Virus record (IMG/VR): IMGVR_UViG_3300032282_003366
Location: 1-24,414 of that record
Source of the DNA: a virus
Length of the DNA: 24,414 nt
Strand: one strand, 5' to 3'
The notes under the pieces are model-generated. The model was not told where the DNA came from. It made no database searches and saw only the letters and a program-made list of their open reading frames with translations. Both the position numbers and the translations under genes were made by a program. Below, one piece after another: positions 22,052 through 24,414 of the stretch. Numbering within the stretch: the first letter of the stretch is position 1; each line of letters starts with the position of its first letter.

Positions 22052-24414
22052 AGTAAAACAGACCAGCATTACTCAGGGTAGTGGTAATATTATATTTAAT
22101 AGCACATTTGGTGCTTTTCAGTCATTTTCTGATGGAATTGGCGATGGCAATTCTACATATTATGTAATAGAGAATAATAGTAATTTTGAAGTTGGTATTG
22201 GTACATATACAGAGTCTACTAATTCATTATCTAGAGATACCATACTAGTTAGTAGTAATAATAATACTCACATAGATCTACTAGGGGTATCATTAGTATT
22301 CTGTACATATCCAGCTAGCAAAGCTTTATTTAATGATGACTATAGATTATCAGATAATAGAGATCCAAATCCACACACCCATCCTATCTCCGGTATAGTA
22401 AATCTACAGTCTCAACTAGACAACAAACAGCCAAGCGGTTCTTATGCGGCCAGTGTGCATAGTCATTATTCTACAGACATATTAGATTTTGCAACAGCGG
22501 TCAGTTCTGTTGCTCCACCAACTACTGATGCAAGTTTATTAACAACTGGCATATTAAATGACAATAGATTATCTACTAATGTAGTTTTTACTAATGATAG
22601 TAGGCTTTCTGATGCCAGAAATCCTTTATCTCATAATCATATTATTAGTGAGGTTTCTGGACTGCAAATAGCTCTTGATGGCAAGCAACCTTCTGGTAAC
22701 TATGCTAGTTATAGCCATAGTCACACAAGTTCAGCAATAACAGATTTCAACAGTAGTGTTAGTGGGCTAGTGAGTGGTATATATGCGCTATTAAGTGGAG
22801 CAACATTTACTGGACCTATTTCATCTCCCAGTGGATTTTTTACATTCTTACAATTCCCAGATAATTTAACTATTAATGATAGTATTATTAGCAATATGAT
22901 AGTTAATAGTCTTGGCGAAGGAACATATCTATCAACAGGCTCTCAAATTGAAGTGGTTGGTGCTAAGACCGTTATTTCAAACGGAGTTACTAACAGCGTA
23001 AGTGGTGATGGCGGTAGCTCAGTACTAATAGCCCAATCTATCACCGAAGTAGGCAGTGACCATGTTATTCTTGCAACCCAAGTTATCAATAGTTTGGATA
23101 GTAATTCAGTATTAACTAGCCAAAATCAACTTGAAGTTAATAGTAGTGGCGTTCTTATCGGAACCAAAATTATTAATACCTTAGACGGTAATTCTCTTTC
23201 ATCTTTTGACGGATGGGCTTTTGACGCAGCAGATAATAATTTAATATTACCCCGTGGTGGCACTCTTAGTGAAACAAATAACACAGTAGCTCTAACGCCT
23301 CCAACGGCAGTTTCTGGACAAAGTTTAGTTATTAGACCAACACTAGCAAACTGGATCTTAAATTCTAGTGGCTATATAGTATATGGTAGCCCTATTACAA
23401 TTTCAGTTACGTTACAAAGCTGGGATTATTTTGGGACAGTAAACTATACAATCTCTGGCTCTGGAGTAACCCAACAATCACTAGGTCGAGCATTAACTGG
23501 CAAATTAACTTTCGTTAGTACTTCTGCTCCAGATACAGAAACTATTACTTGGACCATACCAGCTAATAGTAATATCTCTGAATTCACTCTCACACTAACA
23601 AGTGTCGATGGAACAGAATCGACTGATCCAGAAATTGAAAATGATCCAGCCTTATATTATAATTTTGAAGAAAATGGTATGCCAACTAATCAATTTGTTA
23701 CTGTGACTAACAGTGGAATATCTAATTCAGAACATAGTCATATTCACCTTGTGGCAGGAGATCCTTCAACTGTTGATATTTATTTAGGCGATGATGATCA
23801 ATATGTTAAAATTGAAAAAAATGGTGGCGATGTTATTATTGGTACAGACTCAAATAATAATCACTGGATTTTTGATACAAATGGTAATTTAATAACTCCT
23901 ACAAATAGTATAATATCTAAGGGTTATCCGGGGCAGACTCAAGATGGGTCAAGCTGGTTTGTGTCGCCATCTGGATCAGTTGGTGGTCTTGCCAGCACAG
24001 ATGGTGAACAATACATACAGATAAGCGATAATAATGAAATTTATATTGGTTTAGGTTGGCCCGATAATAATGCGATGGAATGGATATTTTATAGAAATGG
24101 TACATTTAAATTGCCAGCAATTAGTGGTAATATTAAATTTGCAGATGATACAACTTTAAATTCCGCCAATCACGACCATTCTATATCCAACGTGAGTGGG
24201 CTACAAACAGCCCTAGATGGGAAGCAACCTTCTGGTAGCTATGCCGCCCTAAGTCACAACCACAATATAGCAGATGTAAGCGGACTGCAAACAGCACTAG
24301 ATGGGAAGCAACCTTCTGGTAGCTATGCCGCCCTAAGTCACAACCACAATATAGCAGATGTAAGCGGACTGCAAACAGCACTAGATGGGAAGCAACCTTC
24401 TGGTAGCTATGCCG
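22032..24414 (+). CDS. Very long repeat-rich tail fibre (3' end cut off by window)
   Basis: This is an open frame of at least 794 codons running off the right edge. It starts inside the previous gene with a 20-base overlap. Two 58-residue units ('F..D.RLSD.R.P..H.H', then 'LQ..LD.KQPSG.YA', then 'D..DF..SV') occupy 22329-22502 and 22587-22760. Around 22900-23210 a series of 14-15 residue units ('VLIAQSITEVGSDH', 'VILATQVINSLDSNS', 'VLIGTKIINTLDGNS') suggests a beta-solenoid. A beta-sandwich-like domain follows (about 23310-23640). Then come two 'WIF...G....P' units ('HWIFDTNGNLITP', 'EWIFYRNGTFKLP'), common in marine phage fibres. It ends in 28-residue tandem repeats. It is probably the receptor-binding or long tail fibre. 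Confidence 0.85.
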   Translation, partial: MLVVADRVKQTSITQGSGNIIFNSTFGAFQSFSDGIGDGNSTYYVIENNSNFEVGIGTYTESTNSLSRDTILVSSNNNTHIDLLGVSLVFCTYPASKALFNDDYRLSDNRDPNPHTHPISGIVNLQSQLDNKQPSGSYAASVHSHYSTDILDFATAVSSVAPPTTDASLLTTGILNDNRLSTNVVFTNDSRLSDARNPLSHNHIISEVSGLQIALDGKQPSGNYASYSHSHTSSAITDFNSSVSGLVSGIYALLSGATFTGPISSPSGFFTFLQFPDNLTINDSIISNMIVNSLGEGTYLSTGSQIEVVGAKTVISNGVTNSVSGDGGSSVLIAQSITEVGSDHVILATQVINSLDSNSVLTSQNQLEVNSSGVLIGTKIINTLDGNSLSSFDGWAFDAADNNLILPRGGTLSETNNTVALTPPTAVSGQSLVIRPTLANWILNSSGYIVYGSPITISVTLQSWDYFGTVNYTISGSGVTQQSLGRALTGKLTFVSTSAPDTETITWTIPANSNISEFTLTLTSVDGTESTDPEIENDPALYYNFEENGMPTNQFVTVTNSGISNSEHSHIHLVAGDPSTVDIYLGDDDQYVKIEKNGGDVIIGTDSNNNHWIFDTNGNLITPTNSIISKGYPGQTQDGSSWFVSPSGSVGGLASTDGEQYIQISDNNEIYIGLGWPDNNAMEWIFYRNGTFKLPAISGNIKFADDTTLNSANHDHSISNVSGLQTALDGKQPSGSYAALSHNHNIADVSGLQTALDGKQPSGSYAALSHNHNIADVSGLQTALDGKQPSGSYA
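24195..24414 (+). repeat. 84-base tandem repeat in fibre gene
   Basis: Units start at 24195, 24279 and 24363; the third is cut off at the window edge. Each codes 28 residues ('SGLQTALDGKQPSGSYAA', then 'LSHNHNIADV'). Unit 1 differs from unit 2 at four bases, all in third codon positions and all silent. The visible part of unit 3 equals unit 2. The array probably continues to the right. Confidence 0.95.

Noticed and set aside
24195-24414. CRISPR-like array
   Set aside because: The 84-base units are contiguous with no unique spacers and code a fibre repeat in frame.

Overview
The window is a segment of a tailed dsDNA bacteriophage genome (Caudovirales-type virion genes). All genes lie on the + strand, tightly packed, with many 1-20 base overlaps of the ATGA type. 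The sequence is AT-rich and most arginines are AGA, so a low-GC bacterial host is likely. I cannot name the host. The gene families (sigma-like factor, TerS-like HTH/coiled-coil protein, ClpP-like protease, ERCC4 nuclease, fibre repeats) fit an uncultured aquatic phage, but that is an impression and not the result of a search.

Layout. Positions 1-394 are non-coding, with short repeated motifs and a promoter at the right edge. Positions 395-5811 form an operon-like run: a 53-residue small protein, a fibre-like protein, a sigma region-2 protein, a TerS-like protein, a methyltransferase-fold protein, GDP-mannose 4,6-dehydratase, an unknown 82-residue protein, a small HNH nuclease, an ERCC4 nuclease and a ClpP-like protease. 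Positions 5808-12958 are the head module: large terminase, portal, a fused prohead protease-scaffold with an internal scaffold start, a probable decoration protein and the major capsid protein. A strong intrinsic terminator (12990-13021) closes it.

Positions 13075-24414 hold a block of virion surface proteins. In order these are a small tail-associated protein, a 1127-residue fibre with two YadA-like head-repeat blocks, three proteins built from domains joined by poly-threonine linkers (PA14/GLEYA-like, amidotransferase-fold-like, cadherin-like, Ig/FN3-like and Cys-rich parts), a small C-x-C protein, and a very long fibre with 84-base tandem repeats that runs off the right edge. No connector, tail tube, sheath, tape-measure or lysis gene is visible.

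How the parts may work together. The HNH nuclease, the TerS-like protein, the large terminase and the portal would package DNA. The protease-scaffold, decoration and capsid proteins would build the head. The sigma-like factor may direct host polymerase to -10-only promoters, of which GTGTATAAT occurs before the first gene and before the protease-scaffold. The sugar-nucleotide enzyme and methyltransferase could feed a glycan modification, perhaps of the threonine-rich surface proteins; this is inference. The least conventional parts are the poly-Thr modular proteins, the amidotransferase-like domain in a virion-type protein, and the C-x-C protein between fibre genes.
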